DNA of 64,000 nt from Steromphala cineraria (GCA_916613615.1 OU744736.1:15511724-15575723), one strand, 5' to 3'. Numbered from the stretch's first letter, positions 39,871-52,734 are shown. The notes: generated by a model not told the origin, from the sequence alone. Program-made: numbers and translations.

Positions 39871-42633
39871 ATATACCCCCGCCTTACAGTGTAAGCGGGG
39901 GTATATAGCATTCATTCTTTCCGTCCGTCCGTCTGTCTGTCTGTCCGTCCGTCCCAAAACTTTGTGCAGAGCAGATCTCCAAAACTATGCATGCTAGCCT
40001 CATCAAATTTCATACAGATGTCAACCATGATCCCTAGTTGTGCCTTTTGAGGGTCAGAACTATTTCTGAATTTTTAGCTCATCTGGCCTGTAAGGCCCGA
40101 TGGGCTTATGGCATGGCATGGTGTCCGGCGTCCGTCCATCCGTCCGTCCGTAAACTTTGTGGAATTTCGACTTCTTCTCCAGAACCATAAGGCGTAGAAA
40201 TCTAAAACTTTGTGTACAGACTCCTTGACTAGTGAGGATTAAAAATTGTAGCTTTGGTGGCCCTGTGACCCCTAATAAGGGCCACAGAGGCCACACCCTT
40301 AAAACCTATTTTCATCTTCTTCTCCAGAACTATGAGGCCTAGAAACCTAAAACTTTGTGTACAGACCCCTTGACTAGTGAGGATTAAAAATTGTAGCTTT
40401 GGTGGCCCTGTGACCCCTAATAAGGGCCACAGGGGCCACGCCCTTAAAACCTATTTTCATCTTCTTCTCCAGAACTATGAGGCCTAGAAACCTAAAACTT
40501 TGTGTACAGACCCCTTGACTAGTGAGGATTAAAAATTGTAGCTTTGGTGGCCCTGTGACCCCTAATAAGGGCCACAGGGGCCATGCCCTAAAAACCTATT
40601 TTCATCTTCTTCTCCAGAACCATGAGGCCTAGAAATCTAAAACTTTGTGTACAGACCCCTTGACTAGTGAGGATTATAAATTGTAGCTTTGGTGGCCCTG
40701 TGACCCCTAATAAGGACTACAGGGGCCACGCCCTAAAAACCTATTTTCATCTTCTTCTCCAGAACCATGAGGCCTAGAAATCTAAAACTTTGTGTACAGA
40801 CTTCTTGACTAGTGAGGATTATAAATTGTAGCTTTGGTGGCCCTGTGACCCCTAATAAGGGCCACAGGGGCCACGCCCTAAAAACTTATTTTGATCTTCG
40901 TCCCCAGAACCATGAGGCCTAGAAAGCTGAAACTTTGTGTACAATCTCATTGACTAGTGAGGATTATAAATTGTAGCTTTTATGGCCCTGTTGCCCCTAA
41001 TAAGGGCCACAGGGGCCACACCCTTAAAACTATTTTCATCTTCTTCTCCAGAAGCAGAAGGCCTAGAAAGCTGAAACTTTGTGTACAGACTCCTTGGCTA
41101 GTGAGGATTATAAATTGTAGCTTTTGTGACCCTGTGGCCCCTAATAGGGGTCACAGGTGCCACACCCTTAAAATCTATTTTCATCTTCTTCTCCAGAACC
41201 AACAGGCCTACGAAGCTAAAATTTTGTGTACAGATTCCTTGGCTAGTGAGGATTATAAATTGTAGCTTTTGTTACCCTTTGGCCCCTAATAAGGGCCGCT
41301 TGGGCCACACCCTTAAAATCTATTTTCATCTTCTTCTCCAGAAGCATAAGGCCTAGAAAGCTGAAATTTTGTGTACAGATTCCTTGGTTAGTGAGGATTA
41401 TAAATTGTAGCTTTCGTGGCCCTGTGTCCCAAAGTAAAGGGGGAACCACATTTGCCACACCATAAAGCAAAATCAAATGTAAAGCCAGCTTAGCCTGATG
41501 AGCTACAGAGCCAATGGCTCTATTTTCATTGTTGCGGTTTCCATGGCAACGTGACTAAAAAGTGACTCTTTGAGGAAGTCATTTTATGCAGAGCATATCT
41601 CCAAAACTATGCATGCTAGCTTCATCAAACTTCATACAGATGTCAACCATGATCCCTAGTTGTGCCTTTTGAGGGTTAGAACTATTTCTGAATGTTCATT
41701 TTTGCGGTTTCTATGGAAACGTGACTAAAAAGTGACTCTTTGAGGAAGTCTTTTTGTGGGGAGCATATCTCCAAAACTATGCATGCTAGCTTCATCAAAC
41801 TTCATACAGATGTCAACCATGAGCCCTAGTTGTGCCTTTTGAGGGTTAGAACTATTTCTGAATTTCCATTTTATGCGGTTTCCATGGAAACGTAACTAAA
41901 AAGTGACTCTTTGAGGAAGTCGTTTTGTGCGGACCCTAGTTGTGGCTTTTGAGGGTTAGACCATCATATTTTTTTAATTTTTGGTGGTTTCCATGGAAAC
42001 ATGACTAAAACAGTGACTCTATGACCAAGTTCTATTTTCCTTAGCATATTTCCCAAACTTTTCATGCTAGCTTCATCAAACTTCATACACTTATCAATCA
42101 TGATCCCTAGATGTGCTTCTTGAGGGTTAGACCAACAAATTTATTTTTATTTTTTGCGGGTTCCATGGAAACATGACTAAAACAGTGACTCTATGACCAA
42201 GTCTTTTTATTTCCTGAAATATACATCTCAGCTTCACCAAATTTGCTACATATGTCAATCGTGATTGCTGGATATGCCTTGTGAGAGTTAAACAATATAT
42301 ATGGATTTTCTTCTCTGTGGTTTCTTTGGAAAACATAACTTACAAAGTGACTCAACAAAAATAACTTTGTCCTCAGTACATCTAGTAGAATATTCATGAT
42401 AACTCCCTCAAATTTGAAACAAAGATCAACCATTATCTCTAGATGTACCCTTTTAATTGTTAAACCTATTAATGAATTCGGTATTTGGGTTTTAGTTGAA
42501 AGAAGACTTACACAATGACTTACTGTATACTCAACTATCATACTTTAACCAATATTAATCAGTTTTACTATTTGAAATTCTTTGAACAAAGTGGGGAGCG
42601 GGGGTATGTGAGCTTTGCTCGCTTCTTCACTTG
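39871..42633 (-). mobile_element. HINE/pearl-like element inserted in the MITE, itself interrupted
   Basis: Left hairpin TACCCCCGCC...GCGGGGGTA, TCCGTCCGTCCGTCTG microsatellite, tandem units around GGTTTCCATGGAAACGTGAC and ATCTCCAAAACTATGCATGC, and a right end AGCGGGGGTATGTGAGCTTT with GCTCGCTTC, related to the start of the element at 1719. Interrupted by 40076-41522. Later units (42000-42550) are progressively diverged. Confidence 0.7.
40076..41522 (-). mobile_element. HINE/pearl-like element, about nine 145-bp cores, innermost of nest
   Basis: Reverse copy of the 21520 family: AGCTCATCTGGCCTGTAAGG, CCATGGCATGG-type block, CCGTCCATCCGTCCGTCCG, then about nine units marked by TTGACTAGTGAGGATTA and CTTCTTCTCCAGAA, ending GAGCCAATGGCTCTA. 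It sits within a run of T in the surrounding element. Confidence 0.8.
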
Positions 42634-42859
42634 TTCATTTTGTGTAAGAAAAAGGAATCACATGGCTAAACTTTACATCATCTATTTGAATTATTACTGC
42701 TCCATTTAGTTTAAATAAATTGTCTTTCAATTGGCACCATTAATTTTCCTTCTCCTGACATCACTTTATATTCCCCCTAAAACGTGCTACTGCACCTTTA
42801 AAGAGCCACTCTGGGAGTTATTTGAGTGACATATGACAAACTTTCTGAATAGTGTTAAT

Positions 42860-43237
42860 TAGAGGTTTAACGATACGGCAATACATTATTGTATCGTGAT
42901 ATATGGGTCACAATATGTCGTACCGTATCGCATGATGCGTATCAGGATACATGAAATAATGATAAATTCTGAATGTAGGTGCTCAAAACTTAGATATATG
43001 TTAAAAAGATACTTCATTATGTACACAAGAACCTCTTCTAAAATGTGGAAGTTTGATTATATTACAATTACATCAAAAAAGCTTCAAGCAAATTCTTACT
43101 CAATATTAACTGACTCCAAAAGTTTGTGAAAAGGTCATTTTGTCAGGAGATTATATGTATCGGGATACATACCGTATCGTGACTCCAATATCGGGATACG
43201 TATCATATCGCAACCCTCCTGTATCTTTACACCTCTA
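42860..43237. mobile_element. hAT-type MITE with 8-bp target duplication
   Basis: Left TAGAGGTTTAACGATACGG; right, reversed, TAGAGGTGTAAAGATACAGG. Flanks GTGTTAAT (42852-42859) and GAGTTAAT (43238-43245) agree at 7 of 8 positions, as expected for hAT. 378 bp; many ATCG/GATAC subterminal motifs; non-coding. Confidence 0.8.
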
Positions 43238-43245
43238 GAGTTAAT

Positions 43246-43735
43246 TGATCGAGAAGTATCTACTGTTGCATGAGGTATCATTTTAAAGCTAACGTTTCAT
43301 AGTGACAATAGGAAGGTTTGAAGTTGCGATTGTGATCGAAAACTGGACAAAGATTTTGAATATTTGACCATTTTGAATTAATTACCTGTAAAATATAGAA
43401 AACAGTTTCTTCAGGCAGAGGATCTTTAGACATTTACTATAGAGTATTGAATTAGCGGTAAGTACTGACTATTGTTAATAGGTCATAATATTTGAGCGAT
43501 TATAAAATACAATATAGTTTATTCAAGTCTCACCATTTGTACAGCATATCTCAGTGAATAAAATAGATTGGAAACCTAGCCTGTCCTGAAAATTAATTGA
43601 TCCATTCCTTAGGGGAAAATTAAAAAACTTTTGAAAAGTTACCAGTCCTGACCAAAAAGTAACCAGTCCAGGTAAGAGGTAACAAGAGATTTTTTAATTA
43701 CATGTAAGAGCTTCAGAGATAACATGTGATGTGGG
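43246..43735. other. No feature seen
   Basis: AT-rich stretch between the hAT-type MITE and a SINE; no ORF or repeat I can support. Confidence 0.5.
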
Positions 43736-43739
43736 AGTT

Positions 43740-44020
43740 ATCGCTGCTTTCAAGAGTATTTCACTTATATCACGGCTGCTAGTTATATTGCAGGGAGGTT
43801 AAGCCCGCAACCACATTGTGGCTATGCATTGCAGTGAAACCTGCGAGCATCGGCTGGAACTAGCGAACCTTGGGTGGTACTGCGCTGAAATTCAGTGTGG
43901 CATTGCACCCAAACCTGTGTAGAACAGTTCTCTACTGCAGACAAAATTGCCGAGCCCCTCGTGGGATTCGAACCACGGACCTCTTGATCCATAGTCAAAT
44001 GCACAAATCACTGCGGCACG
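43740..44020 (-). mobile_element. tRNA-derived SINE
   Basis: On the minus strand: a tRNA-like head with B-box GGTTCGAATCCCACGAGG (complement of 43955-43975), then a body shared with 38265 and 63775, then a domain read on the plus strand as TTTCAAGAGTATTTCACTTA and TATCACGGCTGC near 43750, akin to the short domains in CKAP5 introns. Non-coding. Confidence 0.7.
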
Positions 44021-44504
44021 CTTTCCTACCCCTGTATTATAATATTATATGACACCAATTTACTCTTGTTTCACTTTTATATGATAAAAATACTAACTAG
44101 ACACACTCATTGTTGTGGGATGCGTAGGAAACTCATTGTGATTTGAGTATCGCTATTGTATTGTGCAAGTAACTGCAGAGGCAGTGTCTTCCTAAAGCAT
44201 ACTCCAAACGCAGCTTAGGAAACGCACGTCTTGCGTACAAATAGCAAGCATTCTACTCAAAAGAATTTCCGGAACACTGAAGTATAAATAGCTTTAAATG
44301 TTTGCACCACAAAAAGGGAACTATTTGAAGTTTTGTTTATACTCGTATGCATACCTTCCACTGGAGATCTGATTTGTAAACTAAATGGATATTGATATAT
44401 TAATGGATATATATATAAATTTGGCACCTTGGTTTTTGAACATCATCCTATCACTTCCAAAGCAATAAATCCAAGACAAAACTGCATGGTTTTTAATCTG
44501 AACC

Positions 44505-44850
44505 AGACTCCTTGACTAGTGAGGATTGTAATTTATGGCTATGGTGGGCCTGTGGCCCCTAATAAGGACCACAGGCACCCTAAAACCTATTTTCATTTTT
44601 TCAGAAGCATAAGGCCTAGAAAGCTGAAACTTTGTTTGCAGACTCCTTGACTAGTAAGGGTTGTGATTTATAGCTATGGTGGGCCTGTGGCCCCTAATTA
44701 GGGCCTCAGGGGCCACATCCTTAAACCCCATGTTTACCTTTGTCTCCATGAGCTAAAGGCCTAAAGAGCTGTCTACAAACTCCTAAGTTAGATAAGGAGG
44801 ATTCTAAATTGTACGTTTGGTAACCCTGTAGCCCCTACTAAGTGGGTATT
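44505..44850 (-). repeat. Diverged units of the 145-bp core family
   Basis: Contains CCTTGACTAGTGAGGATT, GGGCCTGTGGCCCCTAATAA and AGGCCTAGAAAGCTGAAACT in two to three degenerate units, without recognisable termini. Confidence 0.65.
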
Positions 44851-44859
44851 TTTATAATT

Positions 44860-47690
44860 GGATAATGATGCATATCAACAACCAAATCAATTATTTATGA
44901 CGATAAGAATGGTTACAGAGAAAAGGTATTAGAATCGAAAAAAATAAATGTTTCGTCTAGATGTTAAACAAATAAAGTGGTTTCTGATGTTTACAATATT
45001 AATTACAGTTTTACTTCACTTGAGACTTACCCTTGTGTCAATCTGTAATTGAGTAATCAAATTATTTTACAGGATGAAATTAACCCTTTTCCTTATCAAA
45101 AGAAGGTAAATGTACTGTTCAAATTGTGTTCACTCAATAATCTATAAATCATATATAATGATAGATTATTACATCATTTGGTACTGATCAAACTGTGTTA
45201 CCTATATGTGTTCATTCAATAATCTAGAAATTATTTGTAAAATAAGTAACTTAGTGGCGTTCTCTGTTATAATTCACAAGCTAGCATTAGACTCAATTTT
45301 CGTCTTATCAACATGAGGAGGATCGCCTGATTGATTTTGTTGTGAAGGCCATGTGAGAAGCATGAGGAGCGATGAATTGATACATGAAACAAAATTGCCA
45401 AAATATTTTACCATATAATAATATGACACCAATATACCATATAATAATTTGGTGTCATAACATGTGACTTGAGGCGGCATATGGGAATGGAAGTTTGTCT
45501 GGCGTCTGAATTTATTAGCAATATGTCTAGGTACCTTATTTTTATGTCAAATATCAACAGCAGAATTTGTGAAAAATGTGTCTAAAACACGACACTAACG
45601 TACAATCTATGATACCGCCTTTATGTCTATATGTGTAGAATTCATCGCCATCAAGACATCACAAGACACTATTTTTAACACTATATAAGTATATAGGATA
45701 CAATGGTTTGTTATCTTTCATTGCGATCATAGTCTCACATGTTCCTTCTAAATGTGTGAAGCTGATATTGTGGTCAGATATATTGTTTACCAACCAGACA
45801 GTTTTACAGCTTTTGTATGAGAAATGTGATTCTAAACGAACCCAGACTATATGTAAAGATCAATAACTACACTACAAAGGTTGGTGGTTTGTAAAACATC
45901 GTTTCATTACTCCTTGTGAAAGGTTAAAAGTTGTTGTGGTTAACATTTCAAAATCATTTGTGTCTATCTGATCATCTTAATCTATTCAAAATCTAAAAAT
46001 AAAGTTCATGTCTTGTAAGAGAGAATTTGATACTTTTAACATGTTTCAAATTCGTCAAAACGTGTGTCTCATTAAGAATCAATTTAAATACTTTACAAAT
46101 GTAAAGGAAAATTGAAATAACTGATATTTTGCATGTTTATACACAGGAAAATATCACACTCATTATGGGGAAAATTCAAACACAAGCACTGTCAAATAAA
46201 ACGTTGTTGCTCCTGTTACATCCCCTATACGATTTCTAGTGTATGTTACTTGGCATGTGCTCATGTTTCCGAGATTCGTGTTAACAATAAGAAAATCACT
46301 GGAATATGATAACCGTCTTTGCTACAGAAATAGGTACATGTTTATATAAAGCTATTTTCAGCCATGCTGATTTCGATCCAGACAAATAAAGACTGCCTCC
46401 ACCTCTTAGCCTCAAGGTAAATATTGACAAGAATACCACTAAAAGGTACTCAGTCACAGCAAAATCATGAGATCTCCTCTTCTGTCAATTGTTAAGATGT
46501 TCTGACGACTTTATGTACAAATTGGTTCCTTAAATCATATTGACACAGCTAATGAAGGATAAAAGACGTAAAAGAACATAATACCACAACCACAAGAGAT
46601 CATTAGCCTATTCTATAAGGTTTAGTTTTCATATTATTTGTTAATGTGAATTTTACTTATGTTGCACCGCATTGTCATTTGTTGAATTTTAGAAAACGTT
46701 TTTGAAAAATAAATAAATAACACGACAGGTAGACATTTGATATCAGTGATAGTTACTTGTATACTCAAAAAAATAAATTGAAAACCACTCCATCTTCAAC
46801 ATTCACTAATACAATAGTTCATATAATGATGCTTTAATGCTTAATAATTGTAGAAAATCGGGATGATGCTGAATGTCCGCGATAGCCTCCCCTAGAAAAG
46901 AGATTAAGATTATGTATACTTAACAAAGAATCCTTGTATGTACATTCCTTCATGAGGAAGGCTTATCCTCAGTATGACATCATAAATTCATAATTGCAAG
47001 GCACATTTACATTGTTGTGAATGGTTATTTTATTATCGATTATTAAGATTATGTATTCTAAATGGAATCCTTGTATGTACATTCCTGTCATTATAATTCC
47101 CATTAGGCATACAGCAAATATACATAGTTATCAATTGTTATTTTACCTATTTTCAAGGAAAGATTATGATAATATTTTACACATCATCATATGTCCTAAA
47201 CACTCATGTTATGAAATACCGGTCACCATAATGAAAGTCTTGACCTTTGCTTTGAGCAATATCAATACCATTGGTTGGCTTTTGTTGATGATTCTCTTTG
47301 ATATTTACAAAAATACACATAAACCCAAATCTCAGTTCTATTTATAAACTTCATTCATTATCATTTTCAAGATCAAAAGCTTGAATGGGGACAAATGGTC
47401 TACAAGACGAGCTATGGCTGTTTAGCACACCAGACCTTAATTATATGTTATATAAGAATGAAATTGTAAAAGTCTAAATGTCATCAAATATACAAAGTGA
47501 AATTGACAGGCACACAACGCCTACATTTCATTCAGTGCATTACAGTACATTCAGTAAAATCAAGAAACAATTATCGAACTCTATTTTCAAGTGTTAAGCA
47601 ATGTTTACATTGCTTCTTGTTCAATTATTTCAATACAACATGAAAAAACAGGATCCATATTTCCATATCTTTGTTACTGCATGTCGTAAA
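44860..47690. other. Gene-free AT-rich stretch
   Basis: No conserved protein, RNA gene or clear repeat found. The longest frame (47021-47347, 108 codons) has a mixed hydrophobic product without recognisable motifs and is probably chance. Confidence 0.5.
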
Positions 47691-47695
47691 CTTAT

Positions 47696-48059
47696 GTAAA
47701 AGGGGCATTAGCACGTTTTTCGGGGGAATATAAGGTGTCAGGAAAAGGAAAATTAATGGTTCCAAATGAAAGACAATGTATATATAGGAAATGGAGCAGT
47801 AATAATTCAAATATATAATGTAACCTTAAGCCATGCGATTCCTTTTTCTTACACAAAATGATTTAAAGGTGTTCACACAAAATGGCCGCCAATGGATTTT
47901 ATGTGAATCTTCATACTTTGTCCTCTGACAATGGATGATTGGCATGTGTAATGAGATTTTCGACACATTCAAAATAATACATTTAGCATTAACTTACAAT
48001 TATTGGTGAAAAAAAATAAAAAATACAATTATCAAAAAACGTGCTACTTCCCCTTTAAT
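47696..48059. mobile_element. MITE, GGGGCAGTAGCACG family, complete
   Basis: AGGGGCATTAGCACGTTTTT at the left, AACGTGCTACTTCCCCTTTA at the right, about 364 bp. Interior includes AATGGCCGCCAATGGATTTT and AAAATAATACATTTAGCATT, shared with the other copies. Confidence 0.85.
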
Positions 48060-48636
48060 TTATTGTACTTACGATTATTTTAGGTCTAACAGATTTTCTT
48101 AAATTTTGGCTAAAATTTGAAGTTGACTTTTATGAAATCATTTAAAGTAAATTCTTTATTCTCCAATTTCAAGAAATCATAGCATCATAAGCATTAAGAT
48201 GGATAAATAGACTACAAAGTGTAGAAAAAATAATCGTTGACAATATGTATAAAATTGTTACGCTACTGTGTTAACAAACAGGTCACATCGATTATGTAAA
48301 ACTTAACTTGTATCGACAGGTTGTCATGATAAAGTTTATTTCAGTTTTATTTCAATCTTTTACCAGCTGATAAAGTACAGATATGTTAAAGTGTATAAAC
48401 AACACATCTAAGTCGACTTTCATTATACACTTTATAATCCTTGACTTTGTTTCATTATTTCTTTACTAATTTTTCATCTTCTGTCTAGACCGAAAATTAT
48501 ATGAAGTTAGAATTACGATACTTTGTGTGAAATTAATGATTACAAATTAGACCAAATATATAACAATGCAATGTAACTGGAGTTTTAAACAAGGCTTTAT
48601 TATTTCTCTATAAAAAAGACATTCTTTTTTCAATAC

Positions 48637-49100
48637 TTAAAGGGGCAGTAGCACGTTTTAAGGGGGAATATAAGGTGATGTCAGCAACATGAAAATAAAT
48701 GGTTCAAATTGAAAGACAATGTATTCAAACTAAGTGAAGCAGTAATAAATCCAACGCATGCAGACCATGCGATTTCTTTCTCTTACGCAAAATTAACTAA
48801 GATGTTCACACCGCCAATGGATTTTATCTAAATCGCTATAATTTGTTTTCTGACTATGAATGATTGGTTTTTGTAATGAGATTTTCTTGACATTAAAAAA
48901 AAACTTAGAGAAAACATATAATATTGACAAATACAACTCATACTCAAACTGTAACTACTCAAAATTTATGAAATTTTGGTCAATCTGTCACTTACTATTT
49001 AAAGATAACAAAATAATACATTAAGCATTAACTTACAATTATAAGTGAAAAAATAGTAAATATTAAAAAACAAAACAAAAAAACGTGCTACTGCCTTAAT
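48637..49100. mobile_element. MITE copy interrupted by a LINE 3' fragment
   Basis: Left TIR TTAAAGGGGCAGTAGCACG at 48637. At 48885 the MITE breaks into about 130 bases identical to the end of the LINE ORF at 51953-52080, then resumes at AAAATAATACATTAAGCATT and ends ACGTGCTACTGCC near 49095. Confidence 0.8.
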
Positions 49101-50082
49101 GTACTTTCAACTTTGTTAGCACTAATAGATTTTCGAAAATTGTGACTAAAATTTGTTTGTAGTTACCTTTCATGAATTCATTAAAATTAACTAAATGCCT
49201 TAGTTATAAGAGCTTTGTCAATTCTCGATTTACTTTTATCAATAGGTTATTATAATAAGTTTATTTCAGTTTTATTTAAACCTTTTACCAGGTGATAAAG
49301 TACAAATATGTAAAGGCGTGTAAACAATACATTTACGTTAAAAATATGACATTTTTATCATGTCGACTTGCATTATACACTTTGTTTCATTATTATTTTC
49401 CATCTTCTGTCTAGACCGAAAATTATATGAAGTTAGAATTACAATACGTTTTGAGAAATTAGATCATATAATATATAACAATGAATTGTAACAAGAGTTG
49501 TAAAGAAAATATTATTTCTCTATAAAAAAGGGCATTATTTTCTCAATGCTTACAATAAACGAATTTCTACTCCTCCATTCGTTAAGAACTCATTATGTCT
49601 ATGGTGGGTATTCAATTCTCATATTGTGGCGTGTATATTGAATATTTGCATTCGTTTTTTGTGTATACAAGCTACTGCTACTGCTACTGCTACTGCTACT
49701 GCTACTGCTACTGCTACTACTACTACTACTGCTACTACTACAATTTGTTGTCCTAATACCTCTACTATAACTACTACATTGTACTACTGGTAACACTTCT
49801 ACTACTATAACTACTTACATACACTACTACCACCCCTATTAACTAAATTAACATTAACTACATTAGACACGGGTGCTTTTGCGTATTTTGCTTATGTGAT
49901 TTGGGGTAGAAAATAATATAAAAAATATATATTATCAAATACAATTCAGATCATCTGACAATTCTATCTAATAACGAAAATGTTCCAAACACAAAAACTT
50001 TAACTTCGAAAATTTACGATCCTGAATAAACATTCGATATAAATCAAATTTGATTCAAGAAATTCAAAACTTATCAAGATAG
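48882..50082 (+). repeat. 1.2-kb direct repeat, copy 1
   Basis: Nearly identical to 51950-53148 at an offset of about 3066 bp, with few substitutions and small indels. Holds the LINE tail, the MITE right end, a trinucleotide array and flanking sequence ending TATCAAGATAG. Confidence 0.9.
49669..49742 (+). repeat. CTA/CTG trinucleotide microsatellite
   Basis: Run of CTGCTACTGCTA followed by CTACTACTA. On the minus strand it reads as a poly-serine frame, which I do not regard as coding. Confidence 0.95.
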
Positions 50083-52091
50083 ATTCGGTAGACTGGGCTT
50101 TTATTGATTCGGTAGACTTGGCTTTTATACAAAATGTTCTTGACTTTTTCAACTTTGGCCCTACAGTAAAGACCTGGATTTGCACATTTTATAAAAGTAT
50201 AAATTCAAGTGTTCTTGTAAATGGTTTTGCATCGGATTTCTTCGAAATTACACGGGGCTGTAGGCAAGGAGATCCGCTTTCGCCATATTTGTTTATACTA
50301 TGTGCCGAAATTCTGAGTATTATGATACGCAATAACAAGAAGATAAAAGGAATTAATATTGGGGATACCGAATATCTGATAACACAATTTGCCGACGATA
50401 CTTCTCTGACATTAGATGGGTCTGAAACAAGCCTCCAAGCGACACTACAGACATTAGCACAATATGCTTCTTTCTCGGGTCTCAACATAAATACAAGTAA
50501 AACACAGGTTATATGGATAGGTTCCTTAAAAAACTCCAAACGTTTACTTTGCAAAGACTACAAACTAGATTGGACACAAACAGAATTTACCATTCTTGGC
50601 TTAGTATTCACACACAATTTGGCAGAAATGGTCGAGAGAAATTATAAAGATAAACTAAAAAAGATTATGGTTATCATGAACCAATGGCTCGGGAGAGATC
50701 TTACCCCACTAGGCCGGACGACAGTTTTAAAAAGTTTGATACTACCTAAATTAAGCCACATATTTACCATACTTCCAAATCCTAACGAAAGGTTATTAAA
50801 AGATCTTGAAAAACTTTGTTTTAATTTTATTTGGAAAGGAAAACCAGATAAAATCAAACGAAAAATAATAACTAAAAACTACAATGAAGGAGGGTTTAGA
50901 GTTCCAGATATAAGAAATACAATACTCTGGCAAAAAATAAGCTGGGTGAAAAGACTATTCAACTCAGATGTAAATTCGAAATTAAGAAAACTTTTTAATA
51001 TAAACGTATCACCAGCAGACAGCGATTTCTACCAATATAGTGCAGCAACCATAACTGAGTATGTCTGTACGCCAAGGACAAACGATTTTTGGAAAGACGT
51101 CTTAAACGCATGGGTTTTTTTTTACCACACAAAAAGGGAAAACGGTAAAAACTCAATTGGATATCCTTTCCCAGCCAATTTGGAACAATGACAATATAAT
51201 AATTAACAAAAAAACAATATATTATAAAAAAATGTCAGCATCAGGAATCTTGTTTATAAATGTTATTATAAATGATGATGGAAAATTCCTAAAATACACA
51301 GAATTAATTCATACATACAAATGTAAAACAAACTTTCTTGAATATGCTGGTATTATTAATGCTGTCAAAACATACTTAGTCAAATCCAATATTAGAATAG
51401 ATAAAAAGGCAGTTTTACCACTATTCCCATACTTAATTGAAAATATTGCCACACAAAAGAAAGGTTGCCGAATATTTTACGATATATTACAAGATTCAGA
51501 GAATTCTTTACCTTGTACAAATATAAACAAAAGTGGGAACATGATTTAGACCACTCAATCAATGAAATCGAATGGAATCAAATAAACCAAATTCCTTTTA
51601 CGTCAAACCTAAACTCAAAAACAAAATGGTTCCAATACTCGATACTACATAGGATTATCCCGACAAATGACCTCCTACACAAGATGAAAATAACAGATGA
51701 AAACAAATGCAGCTTTTGTGAAAAAGACAAAGAGACAATTAGTCACCTTTTTTTCGAATGTCCTTTTGTTCAAAACATTTGGAATAAACTTAAGGATTGG
51801 ATAGAGACAACTACGCAAACAAACTTAAATTTTTCAAAAAGGAATATTTGCCTTGGATATCCTGAACATAGAAACAAAGTACTGAATATGATAATAATAA
51901 CCGTAAAATACACCATATTTAAAACAAAGCAAATTGGACTCAAACCAAGTTTTCTTGACATTAAAAAAACCTTAGAGAAAACATATAATATTGACAAATA
52001 CAACTCATACTCAAACTGTAACTACTCAAAATTTATGAAATTTTGGTCAATCTGTCACTTACTATTTAAAGATAACAAAATAATACATTAA
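50083..52091 (+). pseudogene. L1/Tx1-like LINE ORF2 fragment, 5'-truncated and frameshifted
   Basis: Reverse transcriptase begins mid-domain with DSVDWAFIQNV and contains GCRQGDPLSPYLFILCAEI (from 50256) and the catalytic FADDTSL (from 50388), then the L1/Tx1-style FIWKGKPDK...EGGFRVPDI segment. A C-terminal zinc-knuckle-like motif follows (CSFC, then H, then C near 51708-51765). The frame shifts at about 51157-51190 and again at about 51470-51530. The endonuclease and 5' RT are absent. The last codons (NKIIH-stop) run into MITE sequence, so the 3' UTR is also missing. A 24-bp tandem duplication (ATTCGGTAGACT...) sits at the left junction. Cannot be active. Confidence 0.88.
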
Positions 52092-52165
52092 GCATTAACT
52101 TACAATTATAAGTGAAAAAATAGTAAATATTAAAAAAACCCAAAAAAACGTGCTACTGCCTTAAT
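52076..52165. mobile_element. MITE right end (GGGGCAGTAGCACG family)
   Basis: AAAATAATACATTAAGCATT to AACGTGCTACTGCC, the duplicate of the right end at 49100. Its left half is absent because of the duplication border. Confidence 0.75.
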
Positions 52166-52734
52166 GTACTTTCAACTTTGTTAGCACTAATAGATTTTCG
52201 AAAATTGTGACTAAAATTTGTTTGTAGTTACCTTTCATGATATCATTAAAATTAACTAAATGCCTTAGTTATAAGAGCTTTGTCAATTCTCGATTTACTT
52301 TTATCAATAGGTTATTATAATAAAGTTTATTTCAGTTTTATTTAAACCTTTTACCAGGTGATAAAGTACAAATATGTAAAGGCGTGTAAACAATACATTT
52401 ACGTTAAAAATATGACATTTTTATCATGTCGACTTGCATTATACACTTTGTTTCATTATTATTTTCCATCTTCTGTCTAGACCGAAAATTATATGAAGTT
52501 AGAATTACGATACGTTGTGAGAAATTATACCATATACTATATAACAATGAATTGTAACAAGAGTTGTAAAGAAAATATTATTTCTCTATAAAAAAGGGCA
52601 TTATTTTCTCAATGCTTACAATAAACGACTTTCTACTCCTCCATTCGTTAAGAACTCATTATGTCTATGGTGGGTATTCAATTCTCATATTGTGGCGTGT
52701 ATATTGAATATTTGCATACGTTTTTAGTGTATAC

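Larger units (their letters stand above)
39677..42802. mobile_element. MITE (GGGGCAGTAGCACG family) split by nested insertions
   Basis: Left TIR TTAAAGGGGCAGTAGCACG and right TIR CGTGCTACTGCACCTTTAA, about 3.1 kb apart, whereas intact copies are about 360 bp. The internal sequence stops at CACCTTTAA near 39870 and resumes at TCATTTTGTGTAAG near 42633, continuous with intact copies (compare 47870). The intervening 2.76 kb is a later insertion. Confidence 0.8.

Noticed and set aside
40060..41476. Several 60-100 codon ORFs on both strands of the tandem arrays
   Set aside because: Arise from the repeated 145-bp unit and repeat with it; no coding evidence.
43943..44015. Possible tRNA gene (GGTTCGAATCCC B-box on the minus strand)
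   Set aside because: The cloverleaf could not be completed, and the segment continues into a dispersed repeat body; it is a SINE head.
47021..47347. 108-codon ORF in the gene-free region
   Set aside because: AT-driven composition, no motifs, no start context or splice partners.
49599..49796. Poly-serine ORF on the minus strand (and its twin at 52665-52862)
   Set aside because: Created entirely by the CTG/CTA microsatellite; no flanking coding signal.
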